This document shows positions 56,443-64,000 of a stretch of DNA of 64,000 nucleotides, one piece after another. The stretch is from CAYNSB01 sp964399625. Lineage in GTDB: Bacteria; Planctomycetota; Phycisphaerae; Phycisphaerales; UBA1924. Location of the stretch: contig CAYNSB010000009.1 of NCBI GenBank assembly GCA_964399625.1, positions 21,618-85,617 on the forward strand, given 5' to 3'. The stretch's first letter is position 1. Each line of letters opens with the position of its first letter. The translations under genes were made by a program, and so were the position numbers. The notes under the pieces were generated by a model, which made no database searches, had not been told where the DNA came from, and saw only the letters and a program-made list of their open reading frames with translations.

Positions 56443-57681
56443 ATGGCTCTGAAGCTCCCGATCTATCTCGATCACGCCGCGACCACGCCCTGCGATCCCC
56501 GCGTCGTGGAGGCGATGCTCCCGTACTTCACCGAGAGGTTCGGCAACCCCGGCTCGCGCAACCATCGCTTCGGGTGGGAGGCGGAGGAGGGCGTGGACCG
56601 TGCCCGCGAGCAGTGCGCGGCGCTGCTGGGCGCCGACGCCAAGGAGATCGTGTTCACCAGCGGCTCGACCGAGGCGAACAACCTCGCGATCAAGGGCGCG
56701 GCGTACATGTACGAGAAGGCGCCCGCCGGCTCGAGCAAGCGCGGGCACATCATCACCGCCGAGCACGAGCACAAGGCGGTTCTCGACCCGTGCAAGCGTC
56801 TGATGAAGGAAGGGTTTGACGTCACCCTCCTCGAGCCCCCGCGCGACGGGATCATCACCGCCGACGCCGTGCGCGCCGCGATGCGCGAGGACACGATCCT
56901 CGTCTCGCTGATGTGGGCGAACAACGAGATCGGCACGATCAACGAGGTTCCCGCGATTGGCCGCCTCTGCCACGAGAAGGGCGTCATCTTCCACACGGAC
57001 GCCACGCAGTGGGTTGGCAAGATGCCCACGAGCGTCGAGCGGGACGCGATCGATCTGCTCTCGTTCTCCGGGCACAAGATCTACGGGCCCAAGGGCGTGG
57101 GCGGTCTCTACGTTCGCCGGCGCAAGCCGCGGGTTCGTCTCACCTCTCTCCAGGACGGCGGCGGGCAGGAGCGGGGATTCCGCTCGGGCACGCTCAACGT
57201 CACGGGCATCGTGGGCCTGGGCAAGGCGTGCGAGATCGCGATGCACGAGATGGACGCCGAGGGCCAGCGCCTGCTCGCCCTCCGTCGACGCCTGGAGGAC
57301 GCGATCACGTCGCAGCTCGACACCACCGCGATCAACGGGCACCGCGAGAAGCGGCTCCCCCACATCACGAACATCTCGTTCGGCTTTGTCGAGGGCGAGA
57401 GCCTGATGATGGCGATCAAGGAGATCGCGTGCTCCTCGGGTTCGGCGTGCACGAGCGCGAGCCTCGAGCCGAGCTACGTGCTCAAGAGCCTTGGCATCGG
57501 CGATGATCTGGCGCACAGCTCTCTGCGCCTGTCGCTGGGGCGGTGGACGACCCAGGAGCAGGTGGACTACACCGCGAGCGCGATCGTCAAGGCGGTGCGC
57601 AAGCTCCGCGAGCTCTCGCCCTTGTACGACATGCACAAGGAAGGAATCGATCTGACGAAGGTGGTCTGGCAGCAGCACTGA
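56443..57681 (+). CDS. iscS: cysteine desulfurase
   Basis: A PLP enzyme that mobilises sulfur from cysteine for clusters and tRNA thiolation. The 412-residue product has YLDHAATTP at the N terminus, TSGSTEANNLAIKG, the PLP-lysine block SFSGHKIYGPKGVGG and the mobile-loop active-site Cys in SSGSACTSASLEPSYVLKSLG, as in group I IscS. The C terminus YDMHKEGIDLTKVVW matches the IscU-binding end of true IscS. ATG 56443 is chosen; the frame is open upstream. iscU follows 101 bp downstream. Confidence 0.95.
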   Translation: MALKLPIYLDHAATTPCDPRVVEAMLPYFTERFGNPGSRNHRFGWEAEEGVDRAREQCAALLGADAKEIVFTSGSTEANNLAIKGAAYMYEKAPAGSSKRGHIITAEHEHKAVLDPCKRLMKEGFDVTLLEPPRDGIITADAVRAAMREDTILVSLMWANNEIGTINEVPAIGRLCHEKGVIFHTDATQWVGKMPTSVERDAIDLLSFSGHKIYGPKGVGGLYVRRRKPRVRLTSLQDGGGQERGFRSGTLNVTGIVGLGKACEIAMHEMDAEGQRLLALRRRLEDAITSQLDTTAINGHREKRLPHITNISFGFVEGESLMMAIKEIACSSGSACTSASLEPSYVLKSLGIGDDLAHSSLRLSLGRWTTQEQVDYTASAIVKAVRKLRELSPLYDMHKEGIDLTKVVWQQH

Positions 57682-57782
57682 CGGAAAGCTCGAAGCGACA
57701 GGGCTCAACGCTCAAAGGAGCCCGCCCGCTTTCGAATGACGGCTGACTTTGAGCTTCGACGCTCCGAAGAGAAGAGGTTCCC

Positions 57783-58217
57783 ATGGCATACGGCCCCAAG
57801 ATCATCGACCACTACGAGCACCCGCGCAACGTCGGCTCGTTCGGCACGCAGGCCGAGATCAAGACCCGCAAGGACGTCGGCGTTGGGCTCGTGGGCGCGC
57901 CCGAGTGCGGCGACGTCATGCAGCTCCAGATCAAGGTCAACCAGGCGACCGGGGCCATCGAGGACGCGAAGTTCAAGTGCTTCGGGTGCGGTTCGGCGAT
58001 CGCCTCCAGCTCGCTCGCCACCGAGTGGCTCAAGGGGCGCACGCTCGACCAGGCCGAGCAGATCAAGAACACCCAGATCGTCGAGGAGCTGTCGCTTCCG
58101 CCCGTGAAGATCCACTGCTCCGTCCTCGCCGAGGATGCGATCCGCGCCGCGATCAACGACTACAAGGCGAAGAACGGACTGCCCGTCGAGCAGCGTCAGG
58201 CGGCGTCGGCGCACTGA
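57783..58217 (+). CDS. iscU: iron-sulfur cluster scaffold protein
   Basis: A 144-residue scaffold on which IscS and ferredoxin build a 2Fe-2S cluster. Ligand Cys residues are in GAPECGDVMQL, CFGCGSAIASSS and KIHCSVLAEDAI, with the chaperone-recognition region LSLPPVKIHC (an LPPVK motif). AGAAGAGG precedes ATG 57783. No hscA or hscB is in the window although the LPPVK motif is their docking site. Confidence 0.95.
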   Translation: MAYGPKIIDHYEHPRNVGSFGTQAEIKTRKDVGVGLVGAPECGDVMQLQIKVNQATGAIEDAKFKCFGCGSAIASSSLATEWLKGRTLDQAEQIKNTQIVEELSLPPVKIHCSVLAEDAIRAAINDYKAKNGLPVEQRQAASAH

Positions 58218-58233
58218 TATCGCTCTCGCGGAA

Positions 58234-58261
58234 GTGGGGCGCGGGCCGATCCGCGACCCAC
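58234..58261. terminator. strong hairpin after iscU, possible terminator
   Basis: GTGGG-G-CGCGG and CCGCG-A-CCCAC form a ten-pair stem with one G/A mismatch and a 6-nt loop, 17 bp after the iscU stop. There is no T-tract, so it may act with a factor or only protect the mRNA end. Confidence 0.4.
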
Positions 58262-58275
58262 GATCGGCAACGAGG

Positions 58276-58315
58276 TGACAAAACAGAAGCGGGTCCGCGT
58301 TTCCGCGGACCCGCT
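58276..58315 (-). terminator. intrinsic terminator of the second PEP-CTERM gene
   Basis: AGCGGGTCCGCG (58288-58299) and CGCGGACCCGCT (58304-58315) form a perfect 12-bp stem with a 4-nt loop; on the minus strand it is followed by TCTGTTTTGTC. Confidence 0.85.
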
Positions 58316-58346
58316 GCACATTCGTCGTGGAAGAGAACGATCAGGC

Positions 58347-58988
58347 TCAGCGGCGACGACGCGTCGCGACGAGCCCGCCCATGCCCAGGAGCGCGAGGCT
58401 CGCCGGAGCGGGGACGTAGGTGAACGTGATGGAGACGACGCCGACCCAGTCACCGAACGAGCCGGGGCTGACGGCGGAGATCGTCGTCACGCCCAGGCCC
58501 GCGAGCCCGGAGAGCGTGACCGTCTTGAGGTTGACGTTGCCGCCGCTGACGACGGCGCCCGTGATGAAGTTGCCCTGCGCGTCGAAGGCATCGACCTCGG
58601 AGAGGCCCGAGCTATCGCCGGTGAACCCGACGGTGATGCTGTCGATGGGCTGGTTGAAGAAGAGGCCGAAGTTGGGGTCGCCGTCCTCGGCGAGCCAACC
58701 CGGGTACACGTTGCCGAAGGCGTGCAGGATCTTGCCGTAGGAGGCGAGGTAGCCGCCGCCCGTGTCGGTGGAGGTGATCGTCATGTCGGTGTTCGTCGCC
58801 CAGCCGTTGGCGGGGTTGAACACGTTCGGAACCGCGGTCACGCCCCAGGCGGCGTACTGGTTGGCGAAGGTTGCGCCTTCGGCAATCGGATTCCCTGCGG
58901 CGTCCGTGTCGAAGTCGATCGTGTACGTCTGCGCGCTCGCGGAACCCGCCAGCGCCAGAACTGCGGCCACAGTCAACAGCTTCCTCAT
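58347..58988 (-). CDS. PEP-CTERM-anchored secreted protein
   Basis: A 213-residue protein with an N-terminal signal peptide (LLTVAAVLALAGSASAQ) and a C-terminal VPAPASLALLGMGGLVATRRRR anchor: PEP-like motif, hydrophobic helix, Arg cluster. The middle is Gly/Asp/Thr-rich and beta-type, resembling domains seen in other PEP-CTERM proteins (FDTDAAGNPI, ITVGFTGDSSG). Own promoter region and terminator, so monocistronic. It shares the anchor with the protein at 16688 but not the repeats. Confidence 0.82.
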   Translation of the reverse strand: MRKLLTVAAVLALAGSASAQTYTIDFDTDAAGNPIAEGATFANQYAAWGVTAVPNVFNPANGWATNTDMTITSTDTGGGYLASYGKILHAFGNVYPGWLAEDGDPNFGLFFNQPIDSITVGFTGDSSGLSEVDAFDAQGNFITGAVVSGGNVNLKTVTLSGLAGLGVTTISAVSPGSFGDWVGVVSITFTYVPAPASLALLGMGGLVATRRRR

Positions 58989-59054
58989 GTGCGTCTCTCT
59001 CTTTCTGAGCCTCTAGGCTCAAGATGTTCCATCGCCGCTAGGCGATTCAAAGTA

Positions 59055-59060
59055 CTATAA
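59055..59060 (-). promoter_or_regulatory. putative -10 of the second PEP-CTERM gene
   Basis: TATAGT on the minus strand lies in an AT-rich patch 66 bp before ATG 58988. The purine-rich GAAAGAGAGAGA before the start codon may serve as ribosome-binding site. The rest of the 247-bp gap up to 59235 shows no gene. Confidence 0.45.
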
Positions 59061-59235
59061 CCTCTCGAATGGAAAAAGATAAGGAAAAAACTTGTCCGCC
59101 TTCATGTTTGTAGTTTGTATGGATTGTCGAGCTTCGTGAACATTGGGCGGTCTGAACGCCTATTGTCATTGGAAGCACGGCGCAAGGGCTTGCCGACCGT
59201 TGGGGACCTTGGGCCTGCGGGAGGGATACCGAACC

Positions 59236-59595
59236 ATGACCGATACGAGCACGCCGGCCGCGACCGGGATCATTCTGAGCGAGACCGCCGCCCGCGAGAT
59301 CAAGACGATCATCGAGCAGCAGGAATTGGACGCGACCAAGGTCCGGCTGCGCGTGGGCGTGAAGGGTGGGGGATGCTCGGGCTTCAGCTATGTGCTGGAC
59401 CTGACGGAGAGCCAGAAGGACACCGACGAGGCCTTCGAGCACCACGGGATCACGATTATCTGTGACCCCAAGAGCCTGCTGTACCTGAACGGCACCACGA
59501 TCAACTTCAAGGACGAGATCATGGGGCGCGGATTCGTGTTCGAGAACCCCAACGCGACGACGTCGTGCGGGTGCGGTTCGAGCTTCTCCGTCTGA
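59236..59595 (+). CDS. A-type iron-sulfur carrier protein (IscA/ErpA family)
   Basis: A 119-residue A-type carrier transferring clusters from IscU to client enzymes. The three ligand cysteines are in GGGCSGFSYVLDL and the C-terminal TTSCGCGSSFSV. ILSETAAREIKTIIEQQ is the usual N-terminal helix. ATG 59236 follows GGGAGGGA; an open frame extends upstream but is unsupported. Separated from iscSU by the PEP-CTERM gene. IscA and ErpA cannot be told apart with confidence. Confidence 0.9.
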   Translation: MTDTSTPAATGIILSETAAREIKTIIEQQELDATKVRLRVGVKGGGCSGFSYVLDLTESQKDTDEAFEHHGITIICDPKSLLYLNGTTINFKDEIMGRGFVFENPNATTSCGCGSSFSV

Positions 59596-59669
59596 GACTG
59601 GGTTGGCGACGGATCGTCCTGCGGACGCACGCCGGGGCGCTGGGCCCGGCTCCGGTGTACATTGCGGGC

Positions 59670-61427
59670 ATGATCCGACGCTCCGCGCCGTTGCTGCTGC
59701 TCGCGCTCGCCTCCTGCACGACGGGCCTTCGGGCCCCCGCGACGATTCCGGACGACGACCCTGTCGGTCGCTCGTTCCTTGGCCAGATGTTCGCGTTCTC
59801 GCCCGGGGCCGGCGTGAGCGCGGGTTTGCACCAGTACGACGGGCGAGCGCCGGACCTGTCGGCGCCGACCATCGCGGCGCACGTCGCGGCGATGCGGGCC
59901 CAGCGCGAGCAGGTCTCCCGCGCGATCGCGCAGGAGCGTGATCCCGAACGCGGGCTGCGTCTGCGCGCGATCTGCGGGGCGATCGAGGACGAGCTCTTCC
60001 GCCTGGAGGTGCAGCGTGTGTACTCGCGCAACCCGATGCGCTACGCCGACGCGATTGACGCGAGCATCTACGCCAAGCGGAATTTCGCCCCCAAGCGGGA
60101 TCGCATGCGATCGGCGATCTCGCTGCTGCGCGGAGCGCGGGCGCTGGGCGAGGCGGCGCGGGCGAACCTGGATCGCGAATTGCCCAAGGTCTTCATTGAG
60201 ACGGCGATCAAGATCGCGAAGGGCCAGGCCGAGTTCGTCCAGGGCGACCTGATCAAGGGCTTCGAGGACGTGCCCGACGCCGCCCTGCAGGCGGAGCTGC
60301 GGAGCGCCGCGGGCGACGCCTCTTCGGCGATGCTCGAGTACGCCTCGTGGCTGGAGCGCGAGCGGTTGCCGAAGGGCACGAGCGAGTTCGCGATCGGTCG
60401 CCAGGCGTACGCGGACCAGCTCCGCAAGGTCGAGTTCATCACGCAATCGCCCGAGGAGATCCTCGCGATCGGGCTGAAGGAGCTGGCGCGGAAGAAGGCC
60501 GCGTTCGAGCAAGCGGCCCGAGAGATCGATCCGTCCAAGTCTCCCGCGGCGGTGTGGGAGGCGGTGCAGCACGACCACCCCAAGCCCCAGCTGCTGATCG
60601 CCGACACCAAAGCGCACCTGGCGGAGATCCGCAAGTTCCTCGTGGACCGCGGGCTCATCACGTTCCCCACGACGCAGGAGGTCATCGTGGACGAGACGCC
60701 GTCGTTCCTTCGGGCGACGTCGTTCGCATCGATGGACACTCCGGGCGTGTTCGAGTCCAAGGCGACCGAGTCGTTCTACTACGTGACGCCTCCTGATGCC
60801 TCGTGGGACGCGGGCAAGACCGAGGAATGGATGACGGCGTTCAACTACTACACGACCGACGTCGTTTCGATCCACGAGGCCTACCCGGGGCACTTCGAGC
60901 AGGCGATGCACCTGAAGGCGTCGGGCGTGGAGGGGGCGGCTCGGTACGTGGGGAGCTACGCCTTCATCGAGGGGTGGGCGCACTACTGCGAGCAGATGGC
61001 GATCGACGAGGGGTTCCCGCCGCCGGCGTTGGCGAAGGACCCCAAGGCAAGCGCCAAGTATCGCATGGCGCAGGCGAGCGAGGCCCTGCTGCGCGTCTGC
61101 CGCCTCATCGCGTCGATCCGCATGCACTGCCAGGGATGGTCGCTCGATCAGGCGACGGCGTTCTTCACGGAGAACTGCTACTACCCGGAGCAGCCCGCGC
61201 GCGCCGAGGCCGAGCGCGGAAGCTACGACCCCATGTACTGCCTCTACACCGTGGGCAAGCTCCAGCTCTTCAAGCTCCGGGAGGACTGGCGGAAGCAGGA
61301 GGGCTCAGCGTTCTCGCTCCGGAAGTTCCACGACGAGATCCTGCGGCATGGTCAGCCGCCCGTGCGACTCTTGCGGGAGCGGATGCTCAAGGACCCCTCG
61401 ACGTGGGATCGCTCGCTCGGGGATTGA
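59670..61427 (+). CDS. DUF885 family lipoprotein, probable zinc metallopeptidase
   Basis: A 585-residue exported protein. The N terminus LLLLALASCTTG carries a lipobox (LASC), so Cys is the likely lipid attachment site. The DUF885 fold is indicated by HEAYPGHFEQAMH (HExxPGH metal motif), EGWAHYCEQMAI, and SFYYVTPPD. Relatives are putative zinc peptidases, but no substrate is established. TACATT lies 6 bp before ATG 59670, without a Shine-Dalgarno. It follows the A-type carrier gene by 74 bp and converges with the VOC gene. Confidence 0.88.
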   Translation: MIRRSAPLLLLALASCTTGLRAPATIPDDDPVGRSFLGQMFAFSPGAGVSAGLHQYDGRAPDLSAPTIAAHVAAMRAQREQVSRAIAQERDPERGLRLRAICGAIEDELFRLEVQRVYSRNPMRYADAIDASIYAKRNFAPKRDRMRSAISLLRGARALGEAARANLDRELPKVFIETAIKIAKGQAEFVQGDLIKGFEDVPDAALQAELRSAAGDASSAMLEYASWLERERLPKGTSEFAIGRQAYADQLRKVEFITQSPEEILAIGLKELARKKAAFEQAAREIDPSKSPAAVWEAVQHDHPKPQLLIADTKAHLAEIRKFLVDRGLITFPTTQEVIVDETPSFLRATSFASMDTPGVFESKATESFYYVTPPDASWDAGKTEEWMTAFNYYTTDVVSIHEAYPGHFEQAMHLKASGVEGAARYVGSYAFIEGWAHYCEQMAIDEGFPPPALAKDPKASAKYRMAQASEALLRVCRLIASIRMHCQGWSLDQATAFFTENCYYPEQPARAEAERGSYDPMYCLYTVGKLQLFKLREDWRKQEGSAFSLRKFHDEILRHGQPPVRLLRERMLKDPSTWDRSLGD

Positions 61428-61487
61428 CGCCGAGCCCCTGAGGTGGTTTGCGCTGAGCGCGCGCCACCGGCGTATCGGGAGCGTGCG

Positions 61488-61976
61488 CTATTTCTTGGGC
61501 TTGGGCACGTGCTGATCGATCAGCACGGGGTTGCCGTCCGGGTCGGTGAGCATGAAGTACGCGGGACCATCTCCGGCCCCGTCGCCCGCGAGCGTTGCGT
61601 CCAGCCCCTTGTCTTTCACCTTCTTGTGCAAATCGCGCACGTCGTCGAACTCCGCGAGCGTGGCGCAGGTGCGGTCCCATCCGGGGTTGAACGTGAGCGT
61701 GTTCTTGGGGAACGCCTCTTGGAAGAGCCCGATGGTGGCCGTGTCGTTCTGCAGGATGGCCATGGCCTTGCCCGGCTTGCCCAGGACGCGGAATCCCAGC
61801 TTCTCGTAGAACTCGCGAGAAGCGGCGAGGTCCTTGACGGCGAGGCTGATCGAGAAGTTGCCGAGTCTCACGGGCTGGTCTCCTTTGGGCGGTTCGGCGC
61901 CGGCGTGCATGGCGAGGAGCGTCGCCGCGCTTCCGGCGAGGACGCTGGCGAGAACGGTGAGTGCGGTTCGTGGCAT
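61488..61976 (-). CDS. exported VOC (glyoxalase/bleomycin resistance) family protein
   Basis: A 162-residue protein: signal peptide TALTVLASVLAGSAATLLAMHAGA, then one VOC module with SISLAVKDLAASREFYEKLGF, AILQNDTATIGLF and the C-terminal YFMLTDPDGNPVLIDQH. VOC proteins bind metals or small ligands and include dioxygenases and lyases; most are cytoplasmic, so the signal peptide is notable. It is divergent from the AraC-type gene, 32 bp apart, and may be its target. GGAGAA precedes the ATG. Confidence 0.85.
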   Translation of the reverse strand: MPRTALTVLASVLAGSAATLLAMHAGAEPPKGDQPVRLGNFSISLAVKDLAASREFYEKLGFRVLGKPGKAMAILQNDTATIGLFQEAFPKNTLTFNPGWDRTCATLAEFDDVRDLHKKVKDKGLDATLAGDGAGDGPAYFMLTDPDGNPVLIDQHVPKPKK

Positions 61977-62008
61977 GGATGTTCTCCGTATGCTGTGCGT
62001 GCGGGAGC

Positions 62009-62953
62009 ATGCTAATCGAGACGGCGCCGAGGACTTGCCAGATCTTGCGAACTTCGACCCATCGCCGGGCGGGCACCACGGAGGCGTACCTCGAGGGCGT
62101 CAACCTGGCGATCGAGCACATCATCTCGCGCCTCGATCAGCCCGTGCGTCTGCGCGACGTGGCACGGGCGGCGCGATTCTCGCCGTACCACTTCCATCGC
62201 GTGTTCCAGTCGTTCGTCGGCGAAACACCCTTCGAGTTCGCGACCAGGCTGCGCCTCGATCGAGCGCTCGTCCGCATGGCGTACGCGCCCCGCGAGCCGC
62301 TCACGCGGGTTGCCCTGGATTGCGGCTTCGCCTCGCTGTCGGATCTTTCTCGAGCGTTCCGCAAGCGTTTCGGCGTTCCGCCCCGTCGATTCGACCTGGC
62401 GCGATGGCGACAAGAGCATCGGGATCGCCTCGAATCACTGGTTGGCATTCCGAGCATCACTCGCTCGCCCCCGCGTGCGAATCCGGATGGCTTCCGCGTG
62501 CGCATCCGAGAGATTCCGCCGCGCGAGGTGGCGTACGTGCGGGTCGCGAACCCCTACAAGGGCGGGGGTGTGATCGCGGCGGCGGCCCGGCTGGTGGAAT
62601 GGGCCGAGCATCAGCAGTGCGCCGATGGGGCGTGGTTGGGATTCCAGTGGGACAGCCCCGAACTGGTTCCCCTGGAGCGATGCGTGTATCACGTCGGCGT
62701 GGTGGCAGGTCGTTTCAGGCCCACGGCAGAAGTGGGGCGGTATCGATTCCCGCGCATGCTCGTTGCGGAAGTCGAGGTTCTGGGGAGCATCGACCTGGAA
62801 CTGCGCGCCCTGCAATGGCTCTACTCCGCATGGCTCCCGCGAAGCGGGTATCTGCCCGACGATCACCCGTGCTTCGAGGCTTGGGTCGGGCGCCCGTTCG
62901 AGCACGGCACATCGCATTTCCACCTGCATGCGCAGCTCCCGATCCGGCGATAG
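62009..62953 (+). CDS. AraC-family regulator with GyrI-like effector domain
   Basis: A 314-residue transcription factor. The N-terminal part has two helix-turn-helix motifs (VRLRDVARAARFSPYHFHRVFQSFVGETP and RVALDCGFASLSDLSRAFRKRFGV), and the C-terminal part a GyrI-like/SRPBCC effector-binding domain (RIREIPPREVAYVRVANPYKG, HVGVVAGRF). The domain order (HTH first) is as in Rob/SoxS-type multidrug regulators with GyrI domains. ATG 62009 follows GGGAG; earlier in-frame starts would collide with the divergent VOC gene. The ligand is unknown. Confidence 0.9.
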   Translation: MLIETAPRTCQILRTSTHRRAGTTEAYLEGVNLAIEHIISRLDQPVRLRDVARAARFSPYHFHRVFQSFVGETPFEFATRLRLDRALVRMAYAPREPLTRVALDCGFASLSDLSRAFRKRFGVPPRRFDLARWRQEHRDRLESLVGIPSITRSPPRANPDGFRVRIREIPPREVAYVRVANPYKGGGVIAAAARLVEWAEHQQCADGAWLGFQWDSPELVPLERCVYHVGVVAGRFRPTAEVGRYRFPRMLVAEVEVLGSIDLELRALQWLYSAWLPRSGYLPDDHPCFEAWVGRPFEHGTSHFHLHAQLPIRR

Positions 62954-62992
62954 GAGGTGACCAGGGGTGATCGAGGCGCGCGCGAAATTTGC

Positions 62993-63184
62993 TTGCGGAT
63001 TCGGGTTCTCACTGCTACCCTCCGATAACTTGGTCAGTGGTTTCACCGCAGCGGTTGGTCCCTGTTGGGAACTTCAGGGGTGCTGCGGCCGAGGGCCTGC
63101 CCAGGTGCGCGGGACTCTTCCGCCGGTGATCGGGACCAATGGAAGTCCCGGCGCCGCATGCCGGGTCGCTCGCCGAGGATGGCC
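62993..63184 (+). promoter_or_regulatory. promoter and long structured 5' leader of the ACT-domain gene
   Basis: TTGCGG (62993-62998), 17-bp spacer and TACCCT (63016-63021) form a promoter with the same -35 as the sigma factor gene. The transcript would start near 63028 and run about 155 nt before the gene. The leader can fold: CCCTG/CAGGG around 63060-63080, and GGGAC-bulge-TTCC (63111-63121) with GGAA-GTCCC (63141-63149). A regulatory RNA is possible but no known riboswitch class is recognised. Confidence 0.4.
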
Positions 63185-63676
63185 ATGAGTCAGGCATCGA
63201 CGCCGCTCGAAACCACGCACGGGTACGCCCCTCCGATCGTCACCCAATTCTCGGTGTTCCTCCCGAACAAGGTCGGCAAGCTTCTGGACCTCGTCGAAGA
63301 GTTCGACGGATCGCCGGTCCAGATCTGCGCCATCAGCGTGAACGAGGCGAGCGACTGCGCGATCGTCCGCATCATCACCAATAGCGCCAAGGCGGCCCGC
63401 GAGATCCTGCGGGGGCACAATCTCGCCTTTACCGAGACGGACCTGCTCGTCGTCGAGTTGTCCTCGGGGCATTCGCTGTCGAGCTTGTGCCTGTCGCTTC
63501 TGGGGGCCGAGCTCTCGATCCAATTCGCGTATCCGCTCATGCTCCGCCCGAATGGCACGCCGACGATCGCGCTGGCGGTCGATGACCTCACGCTCGCGGG
63601 GCAGATCCTTCGGAAGAAGAACTTCCGCCTGTTTGGCGAGGCGGACCTTCCTTCGCGGGGTCAGCAGGGGCACTGA
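63185..63676 (+). CDS. ACT-domain protein
   Basis: A 163-residue cytoplasmic protein made of two ACT-like units: TQFSVFLPNKVGKLLDLVEEFDGSPVQICAISV, then ADLLVVELSS-like strands, and a second LAVDDLTLAGQILRKKNFRLF. ACT domains bind amino acids; stand-alone pairs regulate amino-acid-related enzymes. ATG 63185 has GAGGA about 6 bp upstream; ATG 63179, two codons earlier, is an alternative. It lies well away from the threonine genes. The following 252 bp up to the tRNA hold no supported gene. Confidence 0.78.
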   Translation: MSQASTPLETTHGYAPPIVTQFSVFLPNKVGKLLDLVEEFDGSPVQICAISVNEASDCAIVRIITNSAKAAREILRGHNLAFTETDLLVVELSSGHSLSSLCLSLLGAELSIQFAYPLMLRPNGTPTIALAVDDLTLAGQILRKKNFRLFGEADLPSRGQQGH

Positions 63677-63881
63677 GAGGGATCACGGCGCGTCGCCCTG
63701 CGGCGGCGCCTGCATGATCGGGCGCGGCCACCTTTGGGGCTGGTGCGGCCACGGGAACATCCCGAGCGTCCGCCCTATTTCGCATGGCTGATGTCGTGGC
63801 GACCAAGGTGGAACGCCGGCGTGGAGACGGGCTTCGCAGGGCCTGAAGTTCGGATGGCGATCGGACGATAATCCCTGGCGC

Positions 63882-63909
63882 TTGACCGCGCCGAGGGCCC
63901 GGATAGCCT
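63882..63909 (+). promoter_or_regulatory. promoter of tRNA-Asn
   Basis: TTGACC (63882-63887), 16-bp spacer and TAGCCT (63904-63909), 19 bp before the mature tRNA. The clearest consensus-like promoter in the window. Confidence 0.6.
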
Positions 63910-63928
63910 TGGGGCCTGTCGATTCCAT

Positions 63929-64000
63929 TCCCCGATAGCTCAATGGTAGAGCGAGCGGCTGTTAACCGCTAGGTTCTAGGTTCGAGTCCTAGTCGGGGAG
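63929..64000 (+). tRNA. tRNA-Asn (GUU)
   Basis: A 72-nt tRNA that folds fully: acceptor TCCCCGA (63929-63935) with TCGGGGA (63993-63999), anticodon stem AGCGG/CCGCT around the loop CTGTTAA with anticodon GTT at 63961-63963, and T arm with GGTTCGAGTCC. The discriminator G is the last base of the window, so a CCA end cannot be judged. Confidence 0.97.

Noticed and set aside
63677..63928. Small open frames on both strands between the ACT gene and tRNA-Asn
   Set aside because: No ribosome-binding site, no consistent codon pattern and no similarity to known domains; only the tRNA promoter is supported there.

Overview
The window is a GC-rich bacterial chromosome segment with almost no non-coding space. 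It looks like a planctomycete, most likely of the class Phycisphaerae. The signs are Hanks-type kinases with planctomycete-style motifs, one next to an ECF sigma factor and carrying TPRs; prepilin-type FTLIELL proteins in tandem; two small secreted proteins ending in a PEP-CTERM-like anchor (VPAPAS plus hydrophobic stretch plus RRR); a huge Asn/Gly/Thr-rich repeat protein ending in paired FLxxFRxGC modules; and Cys4 ribbons of the CxHCGY...CPECG type. I see no phage, transposase, CRISPR array or plasmid function. The taxonomic call is inference from protein style only.

Layout. 0-3.7 kb: a minus-strand maf / small membrane protein / lpxK operon, then an omega-amidase-like nitrilase and an orphan. 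3.8-9.7 kb: a transmembrane Ser/Thr kinase carrying a CxxCH sensor domain, a ribbon membrane protein, uvrA. 9.8-19 kb: two tandem prepilin-like proteins, mnmG, a Kef-type antiporter, ogt, a PEP-CTERM protein, an MFS exporter. 19-24.9 kb: the thrA-thrB-thrC operon behind an isoaspartyl/glycosylasparaginase. 25-27.6 kb: aguB, an orphan, aguA (agmatine to putrescine). 27.6-31.2 kb: a giant repeat protein with a recent internal duplication and, beyond its terminator, a broken copy of its own C-terminal module.

31.4-43.6 kb: ECF sigma factor and TPR kinase, then PilZ followed by a tightly overlapping type II secretion/type IV pilus platform operon (E, F, G, H, I, J, K, L/PilMN, M/PilO, C/PilP) that lacks a secretin and a prepilin peptidase. 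43.6-52.5 kb: thyX, two tandem paralogous membrane proteins of unknown function, typA, a VWA membrane protein, rrmJ. 52.5-59.6 kb: iron-sulfur assembly genes in three places (fdx-iscX, iscS-iscU, and an iscA/erpA type), interspersed with lipid-A-type envelope genes, pdxH and a second PEP-CTERM protein. 59.6-64 kb: a DUF885 lipoprotein, a VOC protein, an AraC regulator, an ACT-domain protein with a long structured leader, and tRNA-Asn.

Expression signals. Inside operons, stop and start codons overlap as ATGA, GTGA or TGATG, implying translational coupling. At many operon-leading genes without a Shine-Dalgarno sequence, a TANNNT hexamer sits only 6-9 bp before the start codon, the arrangement expected for leaderless mRNAs. 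I consider this pattern and the CxxCH-sensor kinase the most interesting observations.
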